NCBI GenBank assembly: GCA_001275005.1
Contig: JWZX01002867.1
Span: 1-38,411 of the forward strand
From: Chrysochromulina tobinii
Lineage: Eukaryota > Haptophyta > Prymnesiales > Chrysochromulinaceae
DNA: 38,411 nt
Direction: 5' to 3'
The notes under the pieces are model-generated. The model was not told the origin of the DNA and did not search any database. It saw only the letters and a list, made by a program, of their open reading frames with translations. This document shows positions 8,752-17,706 of the stretch, in pieces; the stretch's first letter is position 1, and each line of letters begins with the position of its first letter. Made by a program: the position numbers and the translations under genes.

Positions 8752-10029
8752 ATGGAATATGGCATGCCACCTCCGCCGCCTTCGGCACCTCCGTCCACCG
8801 CTGCGATCACTCGGGCCATCGAGATCGCCGCCCTGGAGCTGACTCGCTCGGCGTTGAGCTCCCCTTCTCTCGAAGTGTCCTCGCGTGCACCACGCCACGT
8901 GCGAGATAAGTTCCTCAAGGCCTCTTGTGCAGGGCAAATGTCCACCGAAGAGGTCAACTCACTGGTGCGCAGCTCGTGCAAGGGTGTCCATCCGCTGGTG
9001 CAGTGCGTGACGGCGGAGCTCAGGACGGTCGTCGACCCCAGACTCGAGAGAATTCGATCCGGATGCAACGATATGCTCAAGCTGAGGGTCGCGGATGCGG
9101 TGAAGGCGATCCGCTCGCCAGCCACGGCGGCGATCTCGCCGGCCGACCATGCGAAGCGCATCATCAAGCGCATCGACGAGGCGCACGCGAAGGCCCAGGC
9201 GAAGCTCTCAGCCGTCATGACGACGAACGTGGAAGCCCAGCGCTCCTCGTGGAGCAGGCAGATTGAGCCCTTGCTTGAGCAGGGCGGGCCCGATTCCGAG
9301 TCGGTGCTCGGCCACGATCTGCTCGCGCGTGTGTGTGCCCTTGCTGTCGAGCTGCGCTGCGTCAAGGCGTACACGACCGAAGAAGCTCTCAACGCGAGGC
9401 TCACCGAGGCGGCCGCGGTCGAGGCAGGCGTAGCCGCGGCGGACATGGCTGAGGCGGTGGGCGAGCAGGCGGCTGTGGAGGAGGCGATCGCACGGCTGCG
9501 CCTGGCGCGGGACGCGGCAGAGCTCGGCGTCGCGCTCGTCGCGGCGCGAATGGCCAATGTGCCAGCGAGCGTTGTGGAGCTCGCGGAGATGAGATTGGGG
9601 GAGATGCAAGCTCTGCCGCCGACCCCCCGGGGTGCTCCACCCGTTGCGGCGCCCATTACGGCGCCTCCCGTCGCCCCTGCCGCCTCCACCGCGGCGGACG
9701 ATAGCGCCGTACCGAGCGCGCTGGCGAGGCCGGACGGCGCGCTGCCGCGGGCACTGGTTCGCCGCATGACCGAAAAGGAACGGATCGAGGCGGCGATTGC
9801 GGCGAGCCGAGTGACAGCAAGCGCGACAGCCGTGAGCGGCGCGGGCGCGGGCGGGGCAAGTGGCGCTGCTGGCGCGTGGACAGGTCACAGCCCGCCGAAC
9901 GTCTTTCACAGCCCACCGCCCGTGTCCACGACAACACCCTCTCGAGAGCAACAAATACGAGCAGCGCGCCAGAGCGTTGAGCTGCCCACGCCAGCGCCGC
10001 TCAGCCGATTCTCGACCGCGCCGAACTTG

Positions 10030-10071
<42 letters not shown>

Positions 10072-13000
10072 CTTCCCGAGCGCCGTACCGAGCAAACGAT
10101 GGATCCCTTCCCGAGCGCCGTACCGAGCGCCGGCGCGCGCGCGCCCCTCTCGGCCTACCATCAGACGGCTGACCCGTTCCCGAGCGGCGCTCGGGGCGGC
10201 GCGAGTGATCCGTTCGCGGGCGCCGGCGCGGGCGCGGGCGCACAGGCGCCCATCCCGACGCGCGTGCCCACGACGATGCGCGTGCCCTCGCTTGCCTGCA
10301 TCTCGACTGCCTCGTCATCGATCCATGCCACGTCATCGACCCCTTTGACGTCCGCCTCGTCGGCTACTCCGTTCACAGCCGCGCCCATGACAGCGCCCGC
10401 CCCGATGCCAGCGCCACTGCCGCCCATGCCTATGACAGCGCGAAGGCGCAACCTCGGCGCACTCGACCAAGACGCGGTGCAGGTGCGATCTCCCTTGATT
10501 GCCCTTGATTGCACTCGACCAAGACGCGGTGCAGGTGCGATCTCCCTTGATTGCCCTTGATTGCACCCGACCAAGACGCGGTGCAGGTGCGATCTCCCTT
10601 GATTGCCCTTGCTCTGTACTTGATGGTCCTTGATGGCCCTTTCTTGCCACTCATGAGCTTCGTCATGCTCGATCGGGCAGCTGCGCGCGGACGACATTAC
10701 TCGCGCCACAGACGGGTGGGCGGCGAGCCGCGTGTTGGGCAAGGGCGGCTTCGGCACGGTCTTCGCAGTGGACGAGGGCCGTCTGGGCGCGCTCGGGCAC
10801 AGCGGGAAGGTGGCTGTGAAGCGCATGGACGACGGCAACATGCAGGGCGTGCACCAGCTGCAGAACGAGATTGACATCCTCGCACTCTGCCGCCATGAGC
10901 ACCTGCTGCCTCTGCTCGGCTTCTGCCTCGAGGCCGAGGCTCGCTGCTTGGTCTATCCGCTCATGGCGGGTGGCACTTTGGAGGATGCGCTCTCGTCCAG
11001 TGCAGCCACGCCCCTCACATGGAAGGCACGCGTGCGTATCTTGAGCGCCACGGCACGCGCACTGCTCTTCCTCCACACGCCGAGCGGTGCTAAGGGCGTC
11101 ATCCTCCACCGGGATGTCAAGTCGGCCAACATCCTCCTCGACCATCACCTCAACGCCAAGCTCTCGGACGTTGGACTCGCACTCTTGAACCCGAGGCAGA
11201 AGGCAAATCTATGGGGCACCAAAGTAATTGGTTTCCCTAATTGGGCCTCTGAGCGTTCTGCTCTGATTGCCTTTAATGAGTGTGCATCTGCTGATGGCCT
11301 GCCTACATGCATCCCTCATCAGGTGATTGGGCATCTGAGTGACGAAGTTACCGGTACCATCGGATACCTCGACCCCATCTACATGGCCTCCGGCATGTAC
11401 ACCACGATGGCGGATGCGTACGCCATGGGCATCACGATGCTCGTCAGCTTCACCGGCGTCGATGCGGTGTGTGCGATGCGCACGTGCAACGAAATGCTCG
11501 AGGCGCCCAGCCGTGCGTACGAGTACGCAGACGCGCGTGCCGAGTGGCCGAATGACGAAACCTGCACTCGGCTCGCTCAGATCATCCAGGTGATGATGAC
11601 CTCTGATCGCCTCTTGATGGCCTCTGAGGACCTCTGATGGCCTCTGAGGACCTCTGAGGACCTCTTGAGGACCTCTGATTACCTCTTGAGGACCACTGAT
11701 GACCTATCCTCACGCACTCCCTTCGAGGATTCGATCTCCCCTCGATCTCCCCTCGAGCAGGGCATCGTGTGCGGCGATCGGCCGTCGCGGCGCACTCCCT
11801 TTGATCAGGCCGTCTCGGAGCTTGATGAGATGGCCGACGAGCTGCGACTCATGGAGGCCAAGGAAGAGCGCCAAAAGCGGCTCACGCAAGATCAGGGCGC
11901 CGTGGCGGCTGTGGAAGGGAAAGCGACACCGGGGGAAGCCCGCGTAGCCAAGGAATGCCAGATCTGTATGGCCGCGCCGCGCGAGGTGCGATCTCCCTTG
12001 ATTGCCCTTGATTGCACTCGACCAAATCTGTATGGCCGCGCCGCGCGAGGTGCGCTTCGCTTGCGGCCACTGAGTGCATCTGAGTGCATCTGAGTGCATC
12101 TGAGTGCATCTGAGTGCATCTGATTACTGGGTGTCATTAGGTGCGCTTCGCATGCGGCCACTTGGTGGCGTGCGAGGCGTGCACCGAGGACCTTCTCGCC
12201 ACTTCCGGCCAGCGTGTCCCGCAGAACAAATGCCCGACGTGCCGGGCTCGGATCGTTCTGTTGCCGGGCTCCAAAGGCGGGAGCGAGAAGTGTTACGAGG
12301 CGACCTATGTCGCGCAGGATTGTCCGCCGCCGCCGCAACTCGACCCACCCAAGTGGCGGATTGAGGAGTCAGCCTTGTTCCAACCGGGCGCGCGTGACGA
12401 AGTCGTGTTTCGTCACCCGGGGATGACTGGGCTGCATATAGGGTCCGTTCGCTCTATGCCAGGGCGGACTGTGATCACCGGCGTCACGCCGGGCTCGCCC
12501 GCTGACCACCTTCAAGTGCATCCCGGCAGTGAGATCGTCGCTGTCAATGGGCAGTCGACCCAGGGCCTCGAAAGGTGCGCCGTGATTGCACCTTGATTGC
12601 ACCTTGATTGCACCTTGATTGCACCTTGCTTGCAAATTGGATTGGGATTGCACCGGATTGCACCGGATTAGGGTGCTATCTGCAGCAGCCGTTGAGTGCC
12701 TCTGAGCACACAACTCATTGCCTTGAGTGCTTCCCTCGTCAGATCGGCCCTCTTAGATCTGTGTACCACGCGACCATTGAAGATGACCCTCGTGCTGCCC
12801 GCCTCCGTGACTCCGAATCCCCGCCCCCGAGACGTCGAGCCGCCGCCGCCGTCGGCCGCCACCCCGCCACCCCTGGCCAGCTCGCCCCTGAGATGGGCGT
12901 CGTCGCGAGCGGCGGGCGCCGTCGCGAGCACCTCGCCAACCATGCCCGGCTCGCCCCCGAGCGAGTCACGTGCGCCGGGCGCCGTCGCGAGCACCTCGCG

Positions 13001-13154
13001 TTCGAGCACCTCAGCCGCCAGTGATCCGTTCCCGACGGCCGCCAATCAAACGCCGACGGAACGCCGATCCAGCGCGCCGTGGCGGGCGCTCAAGAGTCTA
13101 GCACGAGCCGTGAGTCCGTTCCGGCGGTCATCGAGCCCCGCACACCCGAGATGA
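8752..13154 (+). CDS. RLK/Pelle-like kinase - RING finger - PDZ fusion protein
   Basis: Six exons are inferred: 8752-10482, 10681-11223, 11323-11589, 11761-11985, 12141-12574 and 12743-13154. The introns are in phases 0, 0, 0, 0 and 2. The product is 1203 aa. Residues 1-577 are helical, then Ala/Pro-rich with DPFPS motifs. The kinase starts at 578 (LRADDITRATDGW). It has the Gly loop GKGGFG (597-602), K624, E640, H720-R721-D722 and SDVGLA in place of DFG (D740), then GTIGYLDPIY in the activation segment. This is the RLK/IRAK/Pelle type. A C3HC4 RING follows, with C913, C916, C927, H929, C933, C936, C953 and C956, so it is a likely E3 ligase. A C-terminal PDZ-like domain (about 1005-1092; VITGVTPGSPADHL, IVAVNGQ) is split by the last intron. 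The Ser/Pro-rich tail ends at 13154. No membrane segment is visible. Kinase and RING share one frame through exon 4, so fusion rather than two genes is likely. Confidence 0.8.
10459..10614 (+). repeat. 52-bp tandem repeat, three copies, spanning exon end and intron start
   Basis: Units start at 10459, 10511 and 10563. Each consists of the last 24 bases of coding exon 1, including GACGCGGTGCAG, plus the first 28 bases of the intron (GTGCGATCTCCCTTGATTGC...). The CAG|GTGCGA donor therefore exists three times. The intron body up to 10680 continues with TTGATGGTCC/TTGATGGCCC units. Confidence 0.9.
11224..11322 (+). other. 99-nt in-frame intron without stop codons in the kinase domain
   Basis: It begins GTAATTGGTTTCC and ends CCTCATCAG. 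It is phase 0, 33 codons long and free of stops, so retention would insert 33 residues between the SDVG motif and GTIGYLDP. The intron start (GTAATTGG) resembles the downstream exon start (GTGATTGGG). Confidence 0.65.
11590..11760 (+). repeat. Intron with CCTCTGAGGACCTCTGATGG repeats
   Basis: The phase-0 intron runs from GTGATGATG to CTCGAGCAG. It contains at least six CTCTGATGGC/CTCTGAGGAC units followed by a repeated CGATCTCCCCT. Confidence 0.8.
11986..12140 (+). repeat. RING-splitting intron built from exon duplications and a copied patch
   Basis: Bases 11986-12025 are identical to 10483-10522 in another intron of the same gene. Bases 12026-12054 repeat the exon-intron stretch 11962-11990 exactly, creating a second donor 64 nt downstream. 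Bases 12050-12071 match 12141-12162, the start of the next exon, with one mismatch. Five GAGTGCATCT units fill 12072-12121, before the ATTAG acceptor. Only the first donor keeps the frame. Confidence 0.9.
12575..12742 (+). repeat. PDZ-splitting intron with 11-bp ATTGCACCTTG array
   Basis: The phase-2 intron runs from GTGCGCCG to CCCTCGTCAG. Four ATTGCACCTTG units lie between about 12585 and 12630, followed by GGATTGCACC units. The spliced frame (GQSTQGLER-SALLDLC) restores the end of a PDZ fold. Confidence 0.75.
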
Positions 13155-13723
13155 ACGGCTTGTGGATAGCGCGGCCGTTTGGTAAGGGTTCAGGGATTTG
13201 CATGTACAGTATCGAGCGTATTGACTTACCGTGTGTAGAGACTACCAGAGAGGCGTTCTTTTTCGTGACGCCTACTGGAGATTCGCCCCGGGACCCGCGG
13301 GTGTCTTTACGCATGCTTTAACGGGTGTCGCGGGCAACCATGGAGCATGGTCCGGCCGGGCTGCCCGGCCACGTGTCTTGGTTCCGAGGTGGCACCAAGA
13401 ATCTACAGTATCATCCAAACGAAGTCTCCTTTCGTCTTCCCTGGCGCCCTGGGGCGCCTGCGCCTGCGGCGCCGGGGGCTTTTTTTTTCCGCGTGGGCTC
13501 TTGCAGGCCTTCTCGCGCTACCGGTTCAGACTCGCGCTACTGTTACGGTTCAAAAACACCGGGGGAGCCGGTACACACAGGACACCGGTAAAAAGACACC
13601 GGGGGGAGCCGGGACTCACGGGCAGTAACAGTGCCGTAGCGCCGGTTGTCGCGTCTGTCGTGTTAACATTCACACGGTACACACGCAGCGCGGTTCTCGT
13701 CGTCGGCTCTTTCGATTGGCGAA
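13155..13723. other. Intergenic region with a dispersed repeat and hairpins
   Basis: Bases 13552-13630 hold two adjacent copies of an ACACCGGGGGAGCCGG element, also present inverted near 8584-8617. A palindrome (GGCCGGGCTGCCCGGCC) lies at about 13354-13371 and a nine-base T run near 13484. ORFs exist, but their codon patterns give no protein I recognise. Confidence 0.45.
13552..13630 (+). repeat. Dispersed ACACCGG(N)GGGAGCCGG element, two copies
   Basis: The first copy continues with TACACACAGG and the second with GACTCACGGGCAG. The inverted copy near 8584-8617 ends in GACTCACGGGACAG. A shared core of about 26 bases in two intergenic regions suggests a small dispersed repeat family. Confidence 0.55.
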
Positions 13724-15027
13724 ATGCCCGCGTCTGACGCGTGCACGCCATATGCCTGCCAAATTGATGCTTCTGATTCACCAGCGTGCGTGAGCATTAT
13801 GAACGGTGGACCGCCTATACAAACGTCCTCTTTGATTGGCTTGCCCCATTGTAAAGATGCCAGCATAGGCGCAACGCCACGTAAGCTACTGCCTACGCAT
13901 CGGCTTAAACGCTGCACCTGCGTTGCATCGCTTGATTTGCCGCACATGTACGCCCGTGTGTGGTAGGTCGCATTCATCCTCTCAATGAGACTGTGCCGCT
14001 TGAAGGTCAAGCTCCTGCCACTGTCTGGCTCGATGTCCGAAAGGCCGGCGTTGGACCTCACTTTCGTCCACAGGGCTCAATCGTTATTACTGCGCACAAT
14101 GCGGCACGCACTCTGAATCAGTCTTTGCCCTTGCTCTTCCAGCATACTGCCAGCTGCTCTGAGCTGCTTATCCTGCTCGATCAGTGCACCGATTTTCACT
14201 CACTGTCACATTCTGATCCCACGAACAGCAACAACGGGCAAAATTGGTCTGCAACACTGGAGACCGTCATCAGCCGCCTCGATGGCTTCGTTTCCAGCCG
14301 AATCAAGAGGGTTCGAGTCCTCATCCAGCCGACTCCCGTGTGGGAAACCGCAGGCGAGAACATTCTCATGAGCATCTCTGATCCGCTCAAGTTTTACGCG
14401 TCGGTACAGCCCGATAACCTCGTAGAAGAGGACGGTTGGGATCTGCAGCTCTTGCGACCCCTGGCTTCTTTTGGCGATTTCTTCAGCGTATCCGGCATGT
14501 TGGCGCACGCTCTCGGTGCCCGTACGCCGACCATGCGCTTCATTAGGGATCGGCCACTCATTCGTGATCCCGTTTTCTCAGACGCGCCGCGGGGGGCCCA
14601 TCTGAAGGACCGCGACACGTACTACGTTCGAGATACCTCAAGCCGTGGTCCGTTGCTCTTCCATGCCCAGCGGATGCAGCAGCTCGCCTTCTTTGATCAC
14701 GAGCTCTACTACATGGACGATTCTGATCACGACCTTCACTGCAAGGCGCTCCTTCTTTACAATTGGACGACAGGCGTTGTGGCTCTTCGTCATGCTGACT
14801 GGACACGTCAGGCAAAGATTCCCTTGACGACACGTCTCGAAACCGCCGAGGCGAGAAACCAGTCGAGGATCACGCTGTCGAGGATCAAGGCACGTGAGAG
14901 GCTTGTTCTGGCGACTGGCAGGCGAGGCTGCCTGCATGAGCAAGCGCCGCGCCTCAAACAAATGCCTCCAAGAGCCGAGAATCGAGCCATGCTGCCGTTG
15001 AGTGTGGTGTGCGGAGCCGCAATTTGA
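13724..15027 (+). CDS. Glycosyltransferase (GT-A, family 2-like)
   Basis: The main exon, 13967-15027, has no suitable ATG near its start. A phase-1 intron (GTAAGCT to GTGTGGTAG, 13881-13966) joins it to 13724-13880, which begins with ATG, giving 405 aa. The region SIVITAHNAARTLNQSLPLL followed by ELLILLDQCTD matches the nucleotide-sugar binding start of family 2 transferases. A later acidic stretch, YYMDDSDHD, could serve as a metal or acceptor-site motif. The enzyme would transfer a sugar from a nucleotide sugar to an unknown acceptor. No clear signal peptide or membrane segment is seen, so further upstream exons are possible. Unlike most introns here, this one has no repeat array. The fold assignment is fairly sure, the family number less so. 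Confidence 0.62.
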
Positions 15028-15488
15028 AGACGTCGCGATGCGAACTTGCGGTCTCGATAGTCCGGTCCGGTAGCCTAGTGAGTTACGAAACCCCTGGTTG
15101 CCGAATAAGGATATGACGAAACCCTGGGAGGTCTTGCGTCTTCCCGAGACGTCCGGTCCGCGGTCCGGGGCCACGACCGGGACGAACTTGTACTTCGGCC
15201 GATAGTGGCTTTACAGTGAAACGTTACACATTGAACGGCGGCTAATACATGATTCGGCTAATGCATCTCGGCTATCTCTAAATTGCCAGAGCGGCGCAAC
15301 AAAAGACTGGCGCGGCACTGCATACGAACGTACTAAGAAAGCACTAAGGGACGACCTGCGCATGCCAGAGCGAGCCACGGCAACCGTTGGGGCTCCGTGG
15401 GCGTGTGGTGCAGTCGCACATCATGCTCGATCCTAGTGACAAACGTGCGGGCCAGTGAAGGAGCATCCCTTCCGTGCCCTGAGCTCTG
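15028..15488. other. Convergent intergenic region
   Basis: This lies between the 3' ends of the glycosyltransferase gene and the polyQ gene. It is less GC-rich than the flanks around 15190-15350, with GGCTAATACATGATTCGGCT repeats of CGGCTAATGCAT type at 15237-15270. No gene is supported. Confidence 0.4.
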
Positions 15489-15516
15489 TTACGCATCACA
15501 TGTCCACATGCCGCCA

Positions 15517-15560
<44 letters not shown>

Positions 15561-15977
15561 CTGCGCTTTTCGTCGTCGCTCAAAGGCGGCCTGCTGCGCG
15601 ACGATCTGCTGCACGTCTTCGCCGGCGCGCCGCGGAGCGTTCTCGCTGAGCTGCGGCTCAGAGAGCAGGCGCTTGGACACCACGCTCAGGTGGTGGTTGG
15701 CGACTGCTGGCAAAGACTTGACTGTGGCGAGGGTGGTGCTCCCAACATCGAGGAGAATTCTCGCGAAAACGGTCGCGCCCGCCGATGATGTCGTGACGAC
15801 CGCAACTTGCACGCCCAGGATGGCCACCGGCAGCCAGGCGTTCGAGCAGACGCGCACCGCAAAGCTGGCCGCGGTTAGCGCGAACTTTTTTGCACGGATA
15901 GGATCAAGGCTCGTCATGCGCGCACACACACGCACCGCCAGCGAGGCCGCGCTCATGGCTATTTGCGCTTGAGACAT
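15489..15977 (-). CDS. Small polyglutamine protein with hydrophobic segment
   Basis: From the ATG at 15977 the product is 162 aa. A near-repeat AASLAVRVCARM / AASFAVRVCSNAW is followed by a hydrophobic stretch (WLPVAILGVQVAVV), a helical middle, and RAGEDVQQIVAQQAAFERRRKAQW. The C-terminus has 13 consecutive Gln and ends DGGMWTCDA. The frame is open upstream to 16097 and encodes an Arg/Ser-rich stretch without ATG, so an upstream exon with a targeting peptide is possible. I do not recognise the family. The opposite-strand ORF here is mostly poly-Cys from the same CTG repeat and is a shadow. Confidence 0.5.
15519..15557 (-). repeat. (CAG)13 trinucleotide repeat, coding polyQ
   Basis: Thirteen uninterrupted CTG units on the plus strand read as CAG on the coding strand. 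The purity suggests an unstable, length-variable microsatellite. Confidence 0.9.
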
Positions 15978-16094
15978 TGGGGCCGCCGAGAATGGCCGGC
16001 GGTGCTTGGAGGATTGACGGCGGGCGCGAAGCCGGCGGCTGGAAAGCGGAGGCGATCCCTGCCGTGACGGAACCTTGCGAAAATGCGCTGGCCT

Positions 16095-16114
16095 CAAGTC
16101 AAGTCAAGTCAAGT
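16095..16114. repeat. (CAAGT)4 microsatellite
   Basis: Four perfect CAAGT units lie between two divergent genes. A shorter run of the same unit is at 3415-3425. Confidence 0.8.
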
Positions 16115-16273
16115 CTTACTGTTGCAAGGCGACTATAGTACATGTACGAATGGGCATCTGTACGACCGGGGTCACTGTCTGATTGACTGACAGTTTGACC
16201 TCGCAGTCCCGGATTGCGTTCCCAATTGCGAAGCTCGGTTTCGGGGCTCGGCGCCGGTCGGCCGGGCAGCCAA

Positions 16274-17074
16274 ATGCTGCATCAGCCCGGCATTGCAGCG
16301 CAGAGCGCCACGTCGCTCGGCGGCTCCTTGTACGCTCCTGATCCGGCATCGGTGGCCGCGGCTGACGCGACCACCGATCCCACGGGGGCAGCGTCGCCGC
16401 TGGCAGGCAGCGGCGGCGACTTCCCTAAGAAGCAGTTGCAGAACGACGAGGCTCAGGCGCCCCTCGACGATCAGGAGCGTCGTGCCGTGCAGCGCAGAAT
16501 GCAGCGGCGAGCGGAGGAGAGGGCGGCTGAGGTGGCAGCGGGACGTGTCGATGGCACGAAATCGGCACGGGAGCCCTCACGCACCCAGGCATACACGTCC
16601 GGTGCATACACGCCAAAGGGCTCGTGGATCGACCGGGCCGCTGGGCAGCTCACGGGCCGGCTTACGGGCCGGCGCACGGGCACGGCGCGAGCAGGCGGCG
16701 GCTACCTGTCGAGCCGTTCCGCCATCAGCACCGCGCGCAGCTACTTGTCGACGAGCCGCAGCATGATGACGACGGCGCGCTCCGACGTGGCCACGGGCCG
16801 TTACAACGACGTGCTGGACAACCGGCCAGAGGCTACCGAATTCCGTCCGATCAAGACGATCGACATCTCAGCGGCGAACAAGTTGCAAGGGACTATCACC
16901 ACAAGCGAGACAGCGGCGACGGCGCCGCGGCGAAAGACGGCCGCATCTACTGCCGCCAACCTGCGCGCCGGGCTCCTGCGACGGGGCGTCGCCCTGACTG
17001 GGCGGAAGTCGAACAACACGGGCCGCACGCCGCGCACGAGCCGTGCCAAGGGCGAGAGGCCACACTGGGCCTGA
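16274..17074 (+). CDS. Basic, Thr/Ser/Arg-rich unknown protein
   Basis: The first in-frame ATG is at 16274, giving 266 aa. The frame is open about 60 bases further upstream, after a possible acceptor (TTGACCTCGCAG at 16195-16206), so a short first exon may be missing. Residues about 60-95 form a basic helix (LDDQERRAVQRRMQRRAEER). Then come short repeated motifs: LTGRLTGRRTGTARAGGGY and clusters like SRSAISTARSYLSTSRS. The tail is basic (GRKSNNTGRTPRTSRAKG). The predicted pI is very high. Such tails occur in microtubule- or nucleic-acid-binding proteins, but no family is identified. Confidence 0.5.
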   Translation: MLHQPGIAAQSATSLGGSLYAPDPASVAAADATTDPTGAASPLAGSGGDFPKKQLQNDEAQAPLDDQERRAVQRRMQRRAEERAAEVAAGRVDGTKSAREPSRTQAYTSGAYTPKGSWIDRAAGQLTGRLTGRRTGTARAGGGYLSSRSAISTARSYLSTSRSMMTTARSDVATGRYNDVLDNRPEATEFRPIKTIDISAANKLQGTITTSETAATAPRRKTAASTAANLRAGLLRRGVALTGRKSNNTGRTPRTSRAKGERPHWA

Positions 17075-17706
17075 GGGTCACCTTAGCGTGTGCTCACGCG
17101 GCCGTGGAGTCCGAAGCGAGCTCAATGATGAATTCGGAGGAAGGCCGCCGAAGGCACCACGCCCTCTGGCTCTGGTGGCCTTCATCCAATTCCGCCATCG
17201 CCCGCCGGGCCAAGTACCGCCGGGGAGAGAGTGGGGGGTCACCTGAAGGGACCCCCCTTCTTGATCGCAGACCGCGCATGAGGGGACACCGAGGGTCTCA
17301 CTAGGGTCTGGCGAATAGAGCCGTGCTCCAGTGTCGTGTGTGCGCACAGTAGTCGGCGTACCGCGTACGCCGCACGCGTATCGTCACGTCATCAGTGCCA
17401 GAGCCTGACGCAAAGGCGCACCAGGATCTGTGTGTTCAGTGTGTGGTGCAACTTGTTGATGCGGTTTTTCTCATGATCGGTAGGCCATTTTGATTTTCAA
17501 GGATTCAAGCAAGCGGGCTGAGATGTCGGCTCCGGTCTAGCCTAGTCTCTAGCTACGTAGCGCAGGCTCCCGTCCAGTCTTCCTTTCCGGCGTTAGCGTT
17601 TGCCGTTCGGTTTCTTTCGTCTCGACGTCGTCGTGCGCTCCGCCGAGACGTCATCGAGGCGCTCACCCTCAGGCGTCGCCCGAGTGCACTTGTCCCCGAC
17701 CGGTGC
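17075..17706. other. Convergent intergenic region, 632 bp
   Basis: This lies between the basic protein gene and the plastid protein gene. The small ORFs on both strands have no recognisable content. A GC-rich start gives way to a more AT-containing middle (17400-17530). Confidence 0.4.

Noticed and set aside
8214-9767. Long minus-strand ORF of 517 codons opposite the kinase gene
   Set aside because: It runs antisense to coding exon 1 and the upstream repeats. Its protein is Ser/Ala/Thr low-complexity with no domain, as expected for the opposite strand of GC-rich coding DNA.
14307-14317. tRNA-like B-box GGTTCGAGTCC
   Set aside because: It lies inside the glycosyltransferase coding frame. No A-box, acceptor stem or anticodon arm can be folded around it.
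16142-16206. A 36-nt intron joining an ATG at 16142 to the 16274 gene
   Set aside because: The phases fit, but the intron would be shorter than any other here and there is no independent support.
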